Shown here: positions 1 to 8,911 of the stretch, one piece after another
How positions within the stretch are numbered: the stretch's first letter is position 1
Layout: the number at the start of each line of letters is the position of its first letter
The notes under the pieces: model-generated
Databases searched by the model: none
What the model saw: only the letters and a program-made list of their open reading frames with translations
Told to the model about the DNA's origin: nothing
Assembly (NCBI GenBank): GCA_045615345.1
Contig: JAZLER010000013.1
Coordinates: forward strand, 1-64,000
Origin: Fumia sp045615345
Lineage (GTDB): Bacteria; Bacillota; Clostridia; Oscillospirales; Ruminococcaceae
Reading direction: 5' to 3'
Length of the DNA: 64,000 nt
Program-made: the position numbers and the translations under genes

Positions 1-260
1 AAATTTCAATGTAACACCTCATCCACCGCTAACGCGGTCCCCCTTCCCTCGTTGCGACTCGGGCCACGGCTCGGCTCTAACAGTCCACCGGACTGTTATT
101 CACTACCGAGCCCGTTGCTACGCAACCCCACTGGGGAAGGCCATTAGAAATCCGTTCGCCAAAGCGAACACCTCCTAAGCCTTCCCTGTGTAAGGGAAGG
201 TGGCAGGCGAACGCCTGACGGAAGGGTTGTCCATTCAAATCCGTTCGCCAAGGCTAACAC
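1..260. repeat. Patch of dispersed intergenic repeats
   Basis: No gene is visible in the first 300 bases. The stretch is a mosaic of small GC-richer palindromes quite unlike the AT-rich genes around it. The segment at about 177-250 (from aagccttccctgtgtaag to ccattcaaatccgttcgcc) recurs almost unchanged near 55931 and 62341, and its 'ttgtccatt' tail also near 42280 and 49687. The segment at 73-107 belongs to a second family listed separately. Non-coding dispersed element is the most economical reading. How the elements spread cannot be told from this window. Confidence 0.8.
73..107 (-). repeat. Core of a palindromic repeat shared with the 10358/11740 repeats
   Basis: Read on the minus strand this gives ggtagtgaataacagtcc followed by the inverted ggtggactgttagagcc. 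The same core, with two base changes, sits in both 120-bp inverted repeats at 10358-10477 and 11740-11859. It folds as a perfect hairpin around acagtcc/ggactgt. It is a third, diverged copy of one small repeat family. Confidence 0.7.
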
Positions 261-300
261 CATAATTATTCATCATTCATTCAAAACGCTGCGCTGTTCC

Positions 301-663
301 TTACGCCGCACGGCATTTTGTCGTCTGCGGTTTCAGAACCTTTATGTGGGTTTCCCTTTTCTTGCCCATTAAAATTCTCCTGATGCTTTTCCTTGGCAAA
401 AGACAAAGGACAGCAGCCACAACACACGCAGACAAAACCGCAATCACCACAAGACTTACACAGTCAAACAAAACCGTCTGAGAAAGCCCCATATAACCGT
501 GGTGAACATTAACGGAAATCCCGTTGAACACGATACTCAATAAAAAAGCGAGCATCCCCTTTTTAAGGGTAAGTTTCAACGGTGCGCCAAAGACCCTGTA
601 AAGGGTGAAAAGGAATATCGCCCCCGACAAAAACAAACTGAGTGCAACTTTCAAAAACATCAT
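301..663 (-). CDS. Small multi-pass membrane protein of unknown function
   Basis: A 120-residue protein starting ATG ATG at 663. It has about three to four hydrophobic segments (residues about 3-25, 37-55, 62-90) and a basic C-terminal tail ending in GKKRETHIKVLKPQTTKCRAA-like sequence. I do not recognise the family. It is a single gene behind its own near-consensus promoter, and a LexA-like palindrome (GAAC-4-GTTC) lies just downstream of the -10 element, so DNA-damage control is possible. It is not YneA-like, because there is no LysM domain. Residue composition and the good promoter support a real gene. Confidence 0.75.
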   Translation of the reverse strand: MMFLKVALSLFLSGAIFLFTLYRVFGAPLKLTLKKGMLAFLLSIVFNGISVNVHHGYMGLSQTVLFDCVSLVVIAVLSACVVAAVLCLLPRKSIRRILMGKKRETHIKVLKPQTTKCRAA

Positions 664-698
664 ATAAATCAGCCTTTCTGAGCATTTTTATCTGTACT

Positions 699-746
699 GA
701 ACATCTGTTCTGTTTTCTATTATATACCATTTTTTACAAATGTCAA
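699..746 (-). promoter_or_regulatory. Sigma-A promoter with overlapping LexA-like operator
   Basis: On the minus strand TTGACA (741-746) and TATAAT (719-724) are separated by 16 bp. Directly after the -10, at 699-710, lies GAACATCTGTTC, which fits the Gram-positive LexA/DinR core GAAC-N4-GTTC. It would cover roughly +2 to +13, where a repressor blocks initiation. Promoter call is strong; LexA assignment is inference from one site. Confidence 0.7.
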
Positions 747-798
747 TACTTTTTTTAAAAAAATCAAGAACTTTTTTCTATGGTTTTATTATACACTC

Positions 799-850
799 AT
801 CACTGTCCAATAAAACGGATTTAAAAAGAGCAGGGTCTCCCCTGCTCTTT
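799..850 (-). terminator. Intrinsic terminator, one copy of a duplicated 52-bp cassette
   Basis: On the minus strand a hairpin of aaagagcagg and cctgctcttt is followed by a T-rich tract, 15 bases after the stop of the glycosylase-like gene ending at 865. The same 52 bases recur identically at 2203-2254 behind the FAD oxidoreductase gene, including sequence beyond the hairpin. Confidence 0.9.
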
Positions 851-864
851 GCGTGTTTTAAGAG

Positions 865-1836
865 TTATTTTTGAAGATTTTTAACCCTTTTCAATTCAGA
901 ATATCTGTCATCGTGATTAATGGCGTAATCTTCACAACTTACATCGTCACAGCGCTCTTCCCAGATGCAACATACACCTTTTCCCATCTCGCTCCCACCG
1001 AAATATTCACAGGTGTCGCAAAGTTTCGGAGCACAAATTCTCTGTTCTTTATGGCAATAAATTTCAAAATCCTCTTCCCTGGCTGCACTTTTAACCTCAT
1101 AGGCAGGTCCGAACATATTATGATGTCTTACCGGATGTTTTTTGTTCTTCCCGAAAAAATCAGATATTCTTTTCCAGTCTTTTAATTGCTCTTCATAAGG
1201 TCTTTTCATACTTCCCATAGCACCCGGATGATAAACAGGAAAAACTGCTATTTCCTTTCCATCTTCAAATACAAGGCTGTAATCGAATTCCAAAACTGTA
1301 CTGAAACAATCATTAACTTTGCTGCTTGTTGGATTTTTACAAACTAATTTTGCTTTATCGCAACACGCAAGTGCATTGAATGTATCCTGACCGAGAACAA
1401 TAATAACCTCAGGTGATATTACATTTATCAACCTGCTCATAAATTTATTGGCACACAGGGCTAAGCACCCCTTATTAATATTACCTGTACTTTTATGTTT
1501 TCTGTAACAATTTGCGATGTTGGTAAAATACAAACGGGGATTTTTATTGTCAATCTCTATAGAAAACGCATCATAAAACAGTTTTTTCAATCTTGCATCT
1601 GTTACAAAATAGTCTGTTTCACAATAACCATAATCCTGACCTATAACCATAATTTCGGCATCAAGACTACCCTGCAAAAGATTCCAGCGATTTACATACT
1701 CATCATCAGATACATTTGTATCGTGTATAAAACCATCGCTGTTTTTAATATGTGGAGTGAAGGCGATATCACGGCATATTGTACAATTCTTGACTTCATC
1801 ACAAAGACTTAAATAATCTGCTGTTTTTTTATCCAT
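865..1836 (-). CDS. Uracil-DNA glycosylase superfamily protein with Cys-rich tail
   Basis: This 323-residue protein has the layout of the uracil-DNA glycosylase fold: a beta strand with VIGQDYG near residue 65, a central VIIVLGQDTFNAL strand-helix near residue 145, and a C-terminal VYHPGAMGS loop near residue 200, matching the HPS/HPG active-site loop. Cysteines in NCTIC near the N-terminus and NCYRKHKSTGNINKGC in the middle are placed like the 4Fe-4S ligands of family 4 enzymes. The last 80 residues add a second Cys cluster (ICAPKLCDTCEYF, VCCIWEERC) not usual for the family. GQDYG departs from the GEAPG motif, so true uracil excision is not certain. The start has a GGAGGA site seven bases upstream. 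Confidence 0.8.
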   Translation of the reverse strand: MDKKTADYLSLCDEVKNCTICRDIAFTPHIKNSDGFIHDTNVSDDEYVNRWNLLQGSLDAEIMVIGQDYGYCETDYFVTDARLKKLFYDAFSIEIDNKNPRLYFTNIANCYRKHKSTGNINKGCLALCANKFMSRLINVISPEVIIVLGQDTFNALACCDKAKLVCKNPTSSKVNDCFSTVLEFDYSLVFEDGKEIAVFPVYHPGAMGSMKRPYEEQLKDWKRISDFFGKNKKHPVRHHNMFGPAYEVKSAAREEDFEIYCHKEQRICAPKLCDTCEYFGGSEMGKGVCCIWEERCDDVSCEDYAINHDDRYSELKRVKNLQK

Positions 1837-1881
1837 AATATAATCCTCCTTAATTGTGTATATTATACCATACAGTTGCTC

Positions 1882-2169
1882 TTACGACAAGTCGTAGCAG
1901 ATTATCGTATACATACTTTCGTTGTTTTCGATATTTTTCAGTGCTTTTTCGTAGACATCAGGATATTCTTTTTTAATAAATTCCAGAAGCTTTTCCCCCG
2001 TTATGGTAACATCCACATTGCAGGAAAAGGAAAACTCAGTTTTAACAGCCCCATCAATTCCTTTTTTCGCAAGGTTATAAAAATCGATTACATCGGTGGT
2101 TCCTGTTCCCAGTGACACAATGTGATTACCATCTCTTACCACATAAACTTCCGACAAAAGATAATACAT
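1882..2169 (-). CDS. Conserved hypothetical protein, ~95 aa
   Basis: A small soluble protein of unknown function beginning MYYLLSEVYVV. An upstream ATG at 2175 is only one base from the GGAGG site, whereas the ATG at 2169 has seven bases of spacing, so the latter is chosen. The sequence has an alternating beta-strand character with a central HIVSLGTGTTDVIDFY stretch and an acidic helical C-terminal half. It is transcribed toward the glycosylase-like gene, 45 bases upstream of that gene's start, so the two may be co-transcribed. Confidence 0.7.
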   Translation of the reverse strand: MYYLLSEVYVVRDGNHIVSLGTGTTDVIDFYNLAKKGIDGAVKTEFSFSCNVDVTITGEKLLEFIKKEYPDVYEKALKNIENNESMYTIICYDLS

Positions 2170-2202
2170 AACCATTCCTCCTTCTGACTATATCATAATA
2201 CA

Positions 2203-2254
2203 ATCACTGTCCAATAAAACGGATTTAAAAAGAGCAGGGTCTCCCCTGCTCTTT
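2203..2254 (-). terminator. Intrinsic terminator, second copy of the 52-bp cassette
   Basis: Identical over 52 bases to 799-850, with the hairpin directly abutting the stop codon of the FAD oxidoreductase gene at 2256. Duplication of a terminator with flanking bases implies a segmental copy event. Confidence 0.9.
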
Positions 2255-2255
2255 G

Positions 2256-4469
2256 TTAATATAATCTCACATCAAAAAGGCTAACATACGGCTGACCGTT
2301 GGTCGCTTTGAACAGAATTCTCACAGAATCGCTTGTCTGCTTGCCAAAATCGATTTCGTTGTAACGCTGATAGTTATCTTTTACTTCCTTTATAGTTACA
2401 AATTCGCCATTAACTTTAACCTGAATTTCATAGTCTTTTACAAGCAACGGGCGAACTGTTTCAGTTCTGTTTTTATGGGGTCTTAAGTACTCGGAAAGCG
2501 AGGAGTCAAAAAGCAAAACCATCTTTGAAAAATCAACGGGAGCCTTAAATTCGAGCTCGACATACTCGTTTTCAACGCCCACAGACTGCCATGCGTTGGG
2601 AAGAATATACTGACGATTGTAACCGTTAATAAGGTTTTCGCCTGCAAAAACATCCTCTTTTTCCACTGTTTCATAGCAAAGGTTCTTATCAGACTTTCTC
2701 CAGAGCGCTTTCTTGTTTTCGAGGGTTGCAAAATCAATCCATGTGATTTCATTTTCAGCACTCAGAAGGTACGATGTAACAGTTTCTGTGAGCTGACGAC
2801 TGCCGCATTTTGCAGTAACTTTATCATTCGCTTCAATCCAGAGGAAGTAAAAACCGCTTTCAGGCTCGCAGTTACCGCCCAGGATAACCTCGTTAAAGCT
2901 ATCCGATTTCTTAACCTCAACTTCACCGCTTAAAATGAGCTTATCGGGGTTGTAGTTCTCGGGCTTTGAGGGTTTGTAAAGTGAATATTTAAGCGTTGTA
3001 TCCTCTGACGCCTTCAGGAAAAGTTTCACACCCTGATACTTCCTGACAATCGGGAAAGTAATACTGTACGGCATATTGAAGTTAAGTTCGTCTTCCCCAT
3101 CGGTGTAACCGATATTTCTCACCGATGAAACCTTAACTTCAGCTTTTGTGGCAAGGTTTTCTTCATCCTCATACTTCTTGCCGATAAGATGCTGGTCAAA
3201 TTTCAGCAAAAGTGTCTGCAATTCCTTGAGATGGTCTTTATAAATATCACGGGGGTTGCAGTTATATTTCTTACAGAGGTAAGCCGCCACAGCGTTAGCC
3301 TGAGCCGTAGTGGCAAGGGTCGCCATAACTCGTGTACTTCCGAACGCCACATGGCTTGCCGACATACATCTTCCTGCTAAGAAGAGGTTTTCTGTGTCTT
3401 TGGAATAACCGCTACGGTACGGAATCTGATACACACCATCAAGGAAAATATGGCGGTTGATGATTTCTTTTGAATAGAAGCCGTCAATCGCGTGAAGGTC
3501 GATAGACCAACCGCCGTGACCTACAACATCGTCAAAATCCCTCTGCTCACCTAAGTCCTTTTCAGTCAGAATGTAATCGCCCAAAAATCTTCTGCCCTCG
3601 CGTTTACCCATAATGGGAGCAATGTAAGAAAGCTCGTGATTGTCGGCATCAAACTTACCGCTGTTTTTGATGTAATCCCAGATGCCATAAACAAACTGCT
3701 TGTGGTGGGTTAAGATTTCCTCGGCATCGTCAACCTGATTTAAGTTGCCGTCAATCTCGTAAAACCATACAAACTGGTCGAATGCATCTTCGGGGATTTC
3801 ACGGTACTTAAACACATCGGTTTTTGTAAAATCGGTAGCAAAGGAAGGTGCTTTATAAGGTACTTTATGGTCTCTTTTTTCCGAGAAAAACACCATTGTA
3901 CTCGGCAAAACGGAGTTATCTGCCTTATCGGGAGCAATACGCTCGCCAAACTCGTCTTTTGACTCCCTGCCGTAACGGTATTCAGCACCCGAAAGGTAAG
4001 CAACAGTACCGTCACCCGTATCGTCCATAAAAACGGGCGCGTAGAAGTTAAAGCGTTTTTCGTTTGTGCTCTGTGTACCCGCGATATATTCGATTTTACT
4101 GCCGTTCATATTAACTTCGTCAATAGTAGTGTTCGGAAAAAGCAAAAGATTTTCTTCCTCGTACAGCTTTTCCAAAACCACGCTGTCCCACATCCAGCGA
4201 TTGCCGTTCGGGTTTCTGTGAATGTTCTCGGTTATAAGTTCCTCGATAACGCCTGTTTCCCTCGCGTGCTGATTAAACTCCTGGGTACCTGTCGCACCGC
4301 AGATGTTTATCATAATCTCGCCACTGCCGTTACCGCCAAAAGAAGGACGGTTGTTTATAAGCACAGTTTTAAGACCCATTCTTGCCGCCTGAATTGCCGC
4401 ACATACACCGGGAATTCCACCGCCTGCTATTACAAAATCTGCATCAATTCTTGTAATTTTGTTCTTCAT
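2256..4469 (-). CDS. FAD-dependent oxidoreductase with C-terminal beta-sandwich
   Basis: A 737-residue flavoprotein of the FAD_oxidored family. Residues 8-45 form the dinucleotide-binding fold (FVIAGGGIPGVCAAIQAA, then a strand ending LINNRPSFGGNGSGE). DDTGDGTVAYLSGAEYRYGR near residue 148 and LFLAGRCMSASHVAFGSTR near residue 365 are the other family signatures. From about residue 440 the protein continues into sandwich-like domains resembling discoidin or carbohydrate-binding modules. Such proteins in gut anaerobes are thought to oxidise sugars or related polyols. It is divergent from the PocR/AraC regulator starting at 4586, a likely controller. Substrate unknown. No signal peptide, so cytoplasmic. 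Confidence 0.85.
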   Translation of the reverse strand: MKNKITRIDADFVIAGGGIPGVCAAIQAARMGLKTVLINNRPSFGGNGSGEIMINICGATGTQEFNQHARETGVIEELITENIHRNPNGNRWMWDSVVLEKLYEEENLLLFPNTTIDEVNMNGSKIEYIAGTQSTNEKRFNFYAPVFMDDTGDGTVAYLSGAEYRYGRESKDEFGERIAPDKADNSVLPSTMVFFSEKRDHKVPYKAPSFATDFTKTDVFKYREIPEDAFDQFVWFYEIDGNLNQVDDAEEILTHHKQFVYGIWDYIKNSGKFDADNHELSYIAPIMGKREGRRFLGDYILTEKDLGEQRDFDDVVGHGGWSIDLHAIDGFYSKEIINRHIFLDGVYQIPYRSGYSKDTENLFLAGRCMSASHVAFGSTRVMATLATTAQANAVAAYLCKKYNCNPRDIYKDHLKELQTLLLKFDQHLIGKKYEDEENLATKAEVKVSSVRNIGYTDGEDELNFNMPYSITFPIVRKYQGVKLFLKASEDTTLKYSLYKPSKPENYNPDKLILSGEVEVKKSDSFNEVILGGNCEPESGFYFLWIEANDKVTAKCGSRQLTETVTSYLLSAENEITWIDFATLENKKALWRKSDKNLCYETVEKEDVFAGENLINGYNRQYILPNAWQSVGVENEYVELEFKAPVDFSKMVLLFDSSLSEYLRPHKNRTETVRPLLVKDYEIQVKVNGEFVTIKEVKDNYQRYNEIDFGKQTSDSVRILFKATNGQPYVSLFDVRLY

Positions 4470-4585
4470 AAATCACACATCCTTGACAAAAATTTATTTA
4501 TTTAGTATTATTTTAATAAGAGTTTTTTATTATTTCTACAAAAAATATGCTGAAAAATATAAAAAAAGTGCAATGAGGTGATATT

Positions 4586-5368
4586 TTGGAAAACCTGTCG
4601 TCACAAATCTTAAAATATATGAAACTCATCGAAAAAGATTACAACCTCTGGATATCGCTCCACTATTCAAAGAAGTATCAGTTTTTAAGAACCTGTCCAC
4701 TTTTCTGTGAGATTTCAAACGAGTATAATAACCACAAAAACCCCTACTGCACCGAGATAAAAAAACAGGGCAAAATCGAAAAATGTTTTGCCCATCAGCA
4801 GAACATCTTGAACAGGTCATATAACGAGATGTCGTTTTTCTGCCGTTGCCACGCATCGGTTGAAGAGTATATAAAGCCTCTGTTCATTGAAAACAATATC
4901 GCTTTATATATCTGTGTCAGCGGTTACGGTACAGCATCCGATTCCCTATCGCCTACACCCCCATCAAGGGAATTACTTGACACCCTTATTTTTCCTCTTT
5001 CTCTTATGCTTAAAAAACTTATCAAGAACTCAAACAACACCCCGTACACCGAGGAAAACAAGCGCTATAACGAGATTTTGCTCTACTTAAACGAAAAACA
5101 CATCGATGTTTCAATAGCAGAAATCTCCCAAAGCCTTAATATCAGCAAATCGTACATAAGCCACCTTTTTAAAAAGTATAACGGCAACACCTTAAAAAGC
5201 TACTGTAACTCGCTTTGTATCACAGATGCAAAGCGCCTGCTCAGTACCACTTCCCTCTCGGTCAGCGAAATCGCCTATTCATTGGGGTTTGACAATGTGA
5301 GCTACTTTATTTCAGTTTTCAGAAAACATACGGGTATGACCCCGAACGCATACAGAAAAGCAGAGTGA
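4586..5368 (+). CDS. AraC-family regulator with PocR-like sensor domain
   Basis: A 260-residue regulator using a TTG start: GAGGTG lies five bases upstream and the only nearby ATG (4573) runs into a stop at once. Residues about 20-125 look like the PocR sensory domain, with a Cys-rich pattern NPYCTEIKKQGKIEKC and FFCRCHA. Residues 160-258 are a double helix-turn-helix of the AraC/XylS type (ISQSLNISKSYISHLFKKY, then SLSVSEIAYSLGFDNVSYF and FRKHTGMTPNAYR). It is transcribed away from the FAD oxidoreductase, and convergent with the MBL hydrolase, whose stop is two bases away. It probably controls the oxidoreductase in response to a small ligand. Confidence 0.9.
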   Translation: MENLSSQILKYMKLIEKDYNLWISLHYSKKYQFLRTCPLFCEISNEYNNHKNPYCTEIKKQGKIEKCFAHQQNILNRSYNEMSFFCRCHASVEEYIKPLFIENNIALYICVSGYGTASDSLSPTPPSRELLDTLIFPLSLMLKKLIKNSNNTPYTEENKRYNEILLYLNEKHIDVSIAEISQSLNISKSYISHLFKKYNGNTLKSYCNSLCITDAKRLLSTTSLSVSEIAYSLGFDNVSYFISVFRKHTGMTPNAYRKAE

Positions 5369-5370
5369 AA

Positions 5371-6249
5371 TCACTCTGCTTTTTCCCATTTTAAGATATT
5401 TTCTTCAAAATACGCCTTGAGCTTTCCTTCGTTTTTAAGGTAGGTAAGGTAAGATTTCACGGTACTTCCCACCAGAACATACTGCTCAAAGGTCATTTTA
5501 AGGTCATACATATCAAAAAGCTCTTTTAAAATCACTTCAAAATTCTTTGGAGTGTCGCAAATCTTAACTATATCATCTGCTGTTTCCAAAACTTTCCCGA
5601 TATTGTAATCACAAAGCTCCCTGATATCTTCTGTGGGGGCTGTGTGCGATGGCACAAAGGCTTTCGCAGTCATACCTTTAACCGACTCAAGGGTCTTTAT
5701 ATACGCCTTTACATCGTAAATAAAGCCTACTTTGTACTTATCAAGGGTTTCCTTGCTTGAAAGCGCATCAGCAAGGTAGATAACCCCATCATATTTAAAC
5801 CCGACCATATCGAAGAAGTGACCGGGCAAAGGGATTATCTCCATTCCCTCTGGCAGAACGCTTTCGTCAAGATACTGAGCTTTACTCTCTTGCGCCAGTA
5901 AAAACTTATGCCTTAATTCCTCCATCGGAAAACCGCCGTAAAGGAATGCAGGTTCTAAGACAGGGTGATTTGTCATATCGCATTCAATCCCCGGAGCGTA
6001 AATCTTACAGCCTGTACGGTCCTGTAAAAACTTGTTTCCACCGATGTGGTCGGAGTTTGAATGTGTGTTGTAAATTGCCTTCAGAACCCAGTTATTTTCC
6101 TCTAAAATGCGTAAGACCTTCTTCCCTGCTTCCTTGTCGTTACCACTGTCAATAAGACACACCTCGTTATCACTTAACTTTATAAGCCCGATTTTAGCAG
6201 GACTTTGTATGTAATAGCACTTTTCAGTAACCTTCACAAGCTCGTACAT
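5371..6249 (-). CDS. MBL-fold metallo-hydrolase
   Basis: A 292-residue metallo-beta-lactamase-fold hydrolase. The metal-binding signature appears as THSNSDHIGGN near residue 61, followed by LPGHFFDMVGF near residue 142, YLADAL near 157 and VPSHTAPT near 202, giving the expected order of His/Asp ligands. HSNSDH replaces the more usual HxHxDH first His pair, so the active site may be atypical. It resembles the glyoxalase II-like branch, but the substrate cannot be assigned. The start has a GAGGGG site. It appears monocistronic. Confidence 0.85.
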   Translation of the reverse strand: MYELVKVTEKCYYIQSPAKIGLIKLSDNEVCLIDSGNDKEAGKKVLRILEENNWVLKAIYNTHSNSDHIGGNKFLQDRTGCKIYAPGIECDMTNHPVLEPAFLYGGFPMEELRHKFLLAQESKAQYLDESVLPEGMEIIPLPGHFFDMVGFKYDGVIYLADALSSKETLDKYKVGFIYDVKAYIKTLESVKGMTAKAFVPSHTAPTEDIRELCDYNIGKVLETADDIVKICDTPKNFEVILKELFDMYDLKMTFEQYVLVGSTVKSYLTYLKNEGKLKAYFEENILKWEKAE

Positions 6250-6334
6250 TCATTTCCCCTCACTTTAATTGATACTTATATAATATCATAAAATAATTTA
6301 AGAATCAAACCTTAATAAAGGCACGGTTCTTTTC

Positions 6335-8911
6335 TCACCATTCCTTTATATCAAACTCGTACATTTTACTGTAAAGAAAAGCTTCATGTTTTTCAAAATC
6401 CGGATACTTATGTTCCATTATTTTGAAGGCTTTATTATGAGTGTGATTATCCCTGTGCAGAAGCTCGTGGTAAATAACGAATTTGACTACCTCTCGCGAA
6501 ACACTTTCTGAGTTAAGAAGCGAGTTAATGCATATAGAATTATCTTTGTGGTAAAAAATACCGTAATAGGTTTTATAGGGCTTATCGGTCCAGGTAATCT
6601 TACCAATACCGTCATATGACCCACCAAATCTCTCATCGATGACCTCGCGTACCAACTCGTCCAGATTATACTTCGGCGTTCTGTCAAATGGTATAAGTTC
6701 CAAAGGAAGCTCCTCAACCTTTAACCCGATTGGCAACTGTTTACCTTCGTAAACCCTGGCCCTGCAAACTTCCATTATGTAGTTTTCCACAGTCCCGTAC
6801 AAGTCTTTTACCACGTTGGAAGAATTATAAATCTCTTCAGCAAGGCTGAAAATATCTTTATCGGTTTCTTTTGCAGTTTCAGCAACATAGTAAGGGTCAA
6901 TTTTTTTACGGTCTTTCATAGCCTTAATCGAAGGTGGCGTTTCACAAGTACGGGTATTATCCATCAAAAGCCCGATATCTCTGCATGATGGTTTTATACA
7001 AAAATATGAAAAATATCTATCGATGATATCGTCCGCAGTGACCTGAGCGTTATCAATCCAGAAAGCTTTGTCTTTTTGCATTTCAAGAAGACCTTTCATC
7101 TGGTCCTCAAATATAAGCATTCTGTGCAGTTCGCCTTCCTCGTCTATTAACGTGTACCAGGCAACTGGGAAAGTAAGTGTCTTTCCGTAAGAAAGCGCAT
7201 TACTGCGCATAGAGTTATAAACTTCCCTGCATGTGTCCCAGTCAAAATCCGAATATAAACGTTCTTTGTATTCGCGGATTTCCTGTGGTACATCTTCCAT
7301 TTTTTCATCGCAGATAATCCATTCAGGGTTAAGCCATTTGTTAAAAGTGTCCCACTGGTCATGAAAATCAACAATGTTCACAAACTCCGTACCATGGGCG
7401 TTTTTTCCTCGCATACCACGACCTATCATCTGCATCAGAAGACCTTCGCTCTGTGTCGGTCTTGTCAGGAATACAGTTTGTATATCAGGCACATCAGACC
7501 CCTCGGTCATAATATTGACATTAACAAGAACATCAAGCTTGTTATTTTTGAATTCTTCTATAATTTCACTGTTATTTTCATTACCCGAATATACACAGCC
7601 GCATCGGATGTTGTGCTTTTTCAATTCTTCAGAAAGCAAACGACAATGCATAACGTTCATAGCAAAAATCAGCGTTTTTCCATATTTATCCTTGTTATCA
7701 AGGTACTCTTTTAAAATTATCTGATTTCGATTATGTGATGCAGCAATTTTACTAACCAGAGACTCAGGTAATTCTTTATATCTCTTAATGAGTTTTGCTT
7801 CATCATCGCTTATACAAGGCTCAAAATCTTCTTCGGTTTCAATTCTGCTGCAATGAGGATCCGAAAGAATACCTTTTGTGATAAGTTCGCTCATCGAAAC
7901 GCTGTAAACAATGTTGTTGTCAAACAGCTCAAGCAGATTTTTGCTGTCGTTTTCATTTGCCCGCACAGGGGTTGCAGTCAGGCCAAGAAGTTTAACATTT
8001 TTTCTGCACTTTTTGATAAAGTTTATTGTATCGCGGTATGTCGGCGCAAAAGTATGGTGCGCTTCATCAACAACCACCATTACCTTTTTACCCAGAATTC
8101 TTCTCAGATGTTCTTTGCTTCTGCAGACAGAGCTTATACTTGCAACGATTATTTCGCTTTTTTCTTCACTCACCTGTTTAATATTGAGATGCTCCCCTGA
8201 TATACAGTTTATCCTGTAATTGCGGATTTTCGGATTGTTGATTTTACAAAGGCCTGAAAATCTGTAAAAACATTCAGCAGCCTGATCGATAAGCATATGC
8301 CTGTGGGCAATCCATAAAATCTGATACCCACGACTTACCATCTCTCTTATAAGAAAGCATGTGGCAGTTCTGCTTTTTCCGCTTCCTGTCGGCATAACAA
8401 GTAATCCGGATACCTCGTCATTATCAAGAAAATGTTTGCTCAGTTTATCGATTGCCGTTTTTTGGAAATCATATAAAGGTACTTCTTCAATCTGAGTTTC
8501 AGCCATATTCAATGCGGTTGTGTACTTAAAACGGCTGTACTCGTTTATCGGAACATCATATCCGCTTATGTTGTAGATAGCAGATATATATGCACCAATC
8601 AAAGGTGCAGACATAGCTTTTTTAGTCATTGCAGCTTGTTTTTCGTTGAATGTACGCTCAGATATATTTAACGCTTTGCAAATTTTTTTGATCTCTTCAG
8701 GATAATTTTTCAACAGATTTTGTTCAATGATACTTCTGAATCTCATTACAAATTTTTTGTCAGGAGCGGAGCATACAAAATTCATTTTTGCAACAAGGCC
8801 TACTATATCGTCTTCTTCTTTTATCTCATCCTGCTCATCTTTGAATTCATCACAAGCAAGCAGTATCGATTTAAGAAAAGCAGGATCAAAATTCATCCAG
8901 GAAAAAATCAT
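6335..8911 (-). CDS. SF2 DEAD/DEAH helicase fused to a SprT/YgjP-like metallopeptidase
   Basis: An 858-residue protein. After a helical N-terminal region (1-145) comes a superfamily 2 helicase core: MPTGSGKSRTA (motif I, near 173), VVVDEAHHTFAP (II, near 280), GLTATPVR (III, near 312), and QMIGRGMRGK (VI, near 500). A linker follows, and the last about 110 residues form a zinc-peptidase domain with YHELLHRDNHTHNKAF near residue 815, an HExxH-type site with a downstream His as in SprT/DUF45 proteins. Preceding residues (YYGIFYHKDNSICINSLL) also fit that fold. The start overlaps the upstream gene's stop by ATGA, and it is the last gene of a three-gene operon. A role in nucleic-acid-protein processing or phage defence is inference only. 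Confidence 0.85.
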   Translation of the reverse strand: MIFSWMNFDPAFLKSILLACDEFKDEQDEIKEEDDIVGLVAKMNFVCSAPDKKFVMRFRSIIEQNLLKNYPEEIKKICKALNISERTFNEKQAAMTKKAMSAPLIGAYISAIYNISGYDVPINEYSRFKYTTALNMAETQIEEVPLYDFQKTAIDKLSKHFLDNDEVSGLLVMPTGSGKSRTATCFLIREMVSRGYQILWIAHRHMLIDQAAECFYRFSGLCKINNPKIRNYRINCISGEHLNIKQVSEEKSEIIVASISSVCRSKEHLRRILGKKVMVVVDEAHHTFAPTYRDTINFIKKCRKNVKLLGLTATPVRANENDSKNLLELFDNNIVYSVSMSELITKGILSDPHCSRIETEEDFEPCISDDEAKLIKRYKELPESLVSKIAASHNRNQIILKEYLDNKDKYGKTLIFAMNVMHCRLLSEELKKHNIRCGCVYSGNENNSEIIEEFKNNKLDVLVNVNIMTEGSDVPDIQTVFLTRPTQSEGLLMQMIGRGMRGKNAHGTEFVNIVDFHDQWDTFNKWLNPEWIICDEKMEDVPQEIREYKERLYSDFDWDTCREVYNSMRSNALSYGKTLTFPVAWYTLIDEEGELHRMLIFEDQMKGLLEMQKDKAFWIDNAQVTADDIIDRYFSYFCIKPSCRDIGLLMDNTRTCETPPSIKAMKDRKKIDPYYVAETAKETDKDIFSLAEEIYNSSNVVKDLYGTVENYIMEVCRARVYEGKQLPIGLKVEELPLELIPFDRTPKYNLDELVREVIDERFGGSYDGIGKITWTDKPYKTYYGIFYHKDNSICINSLLNSESVSREVVKFVIYHELLHRDNHTHNKAFKIMEHKYPDFEKHEAFLYSKMYEFDIKEW

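Noticed and set aside
1882..2175. ATG at 2175 as the start of the small hypothetical gene
   Set aside because: It is one base from the GGAGG site; the ATG at 2169 has normal spacing.
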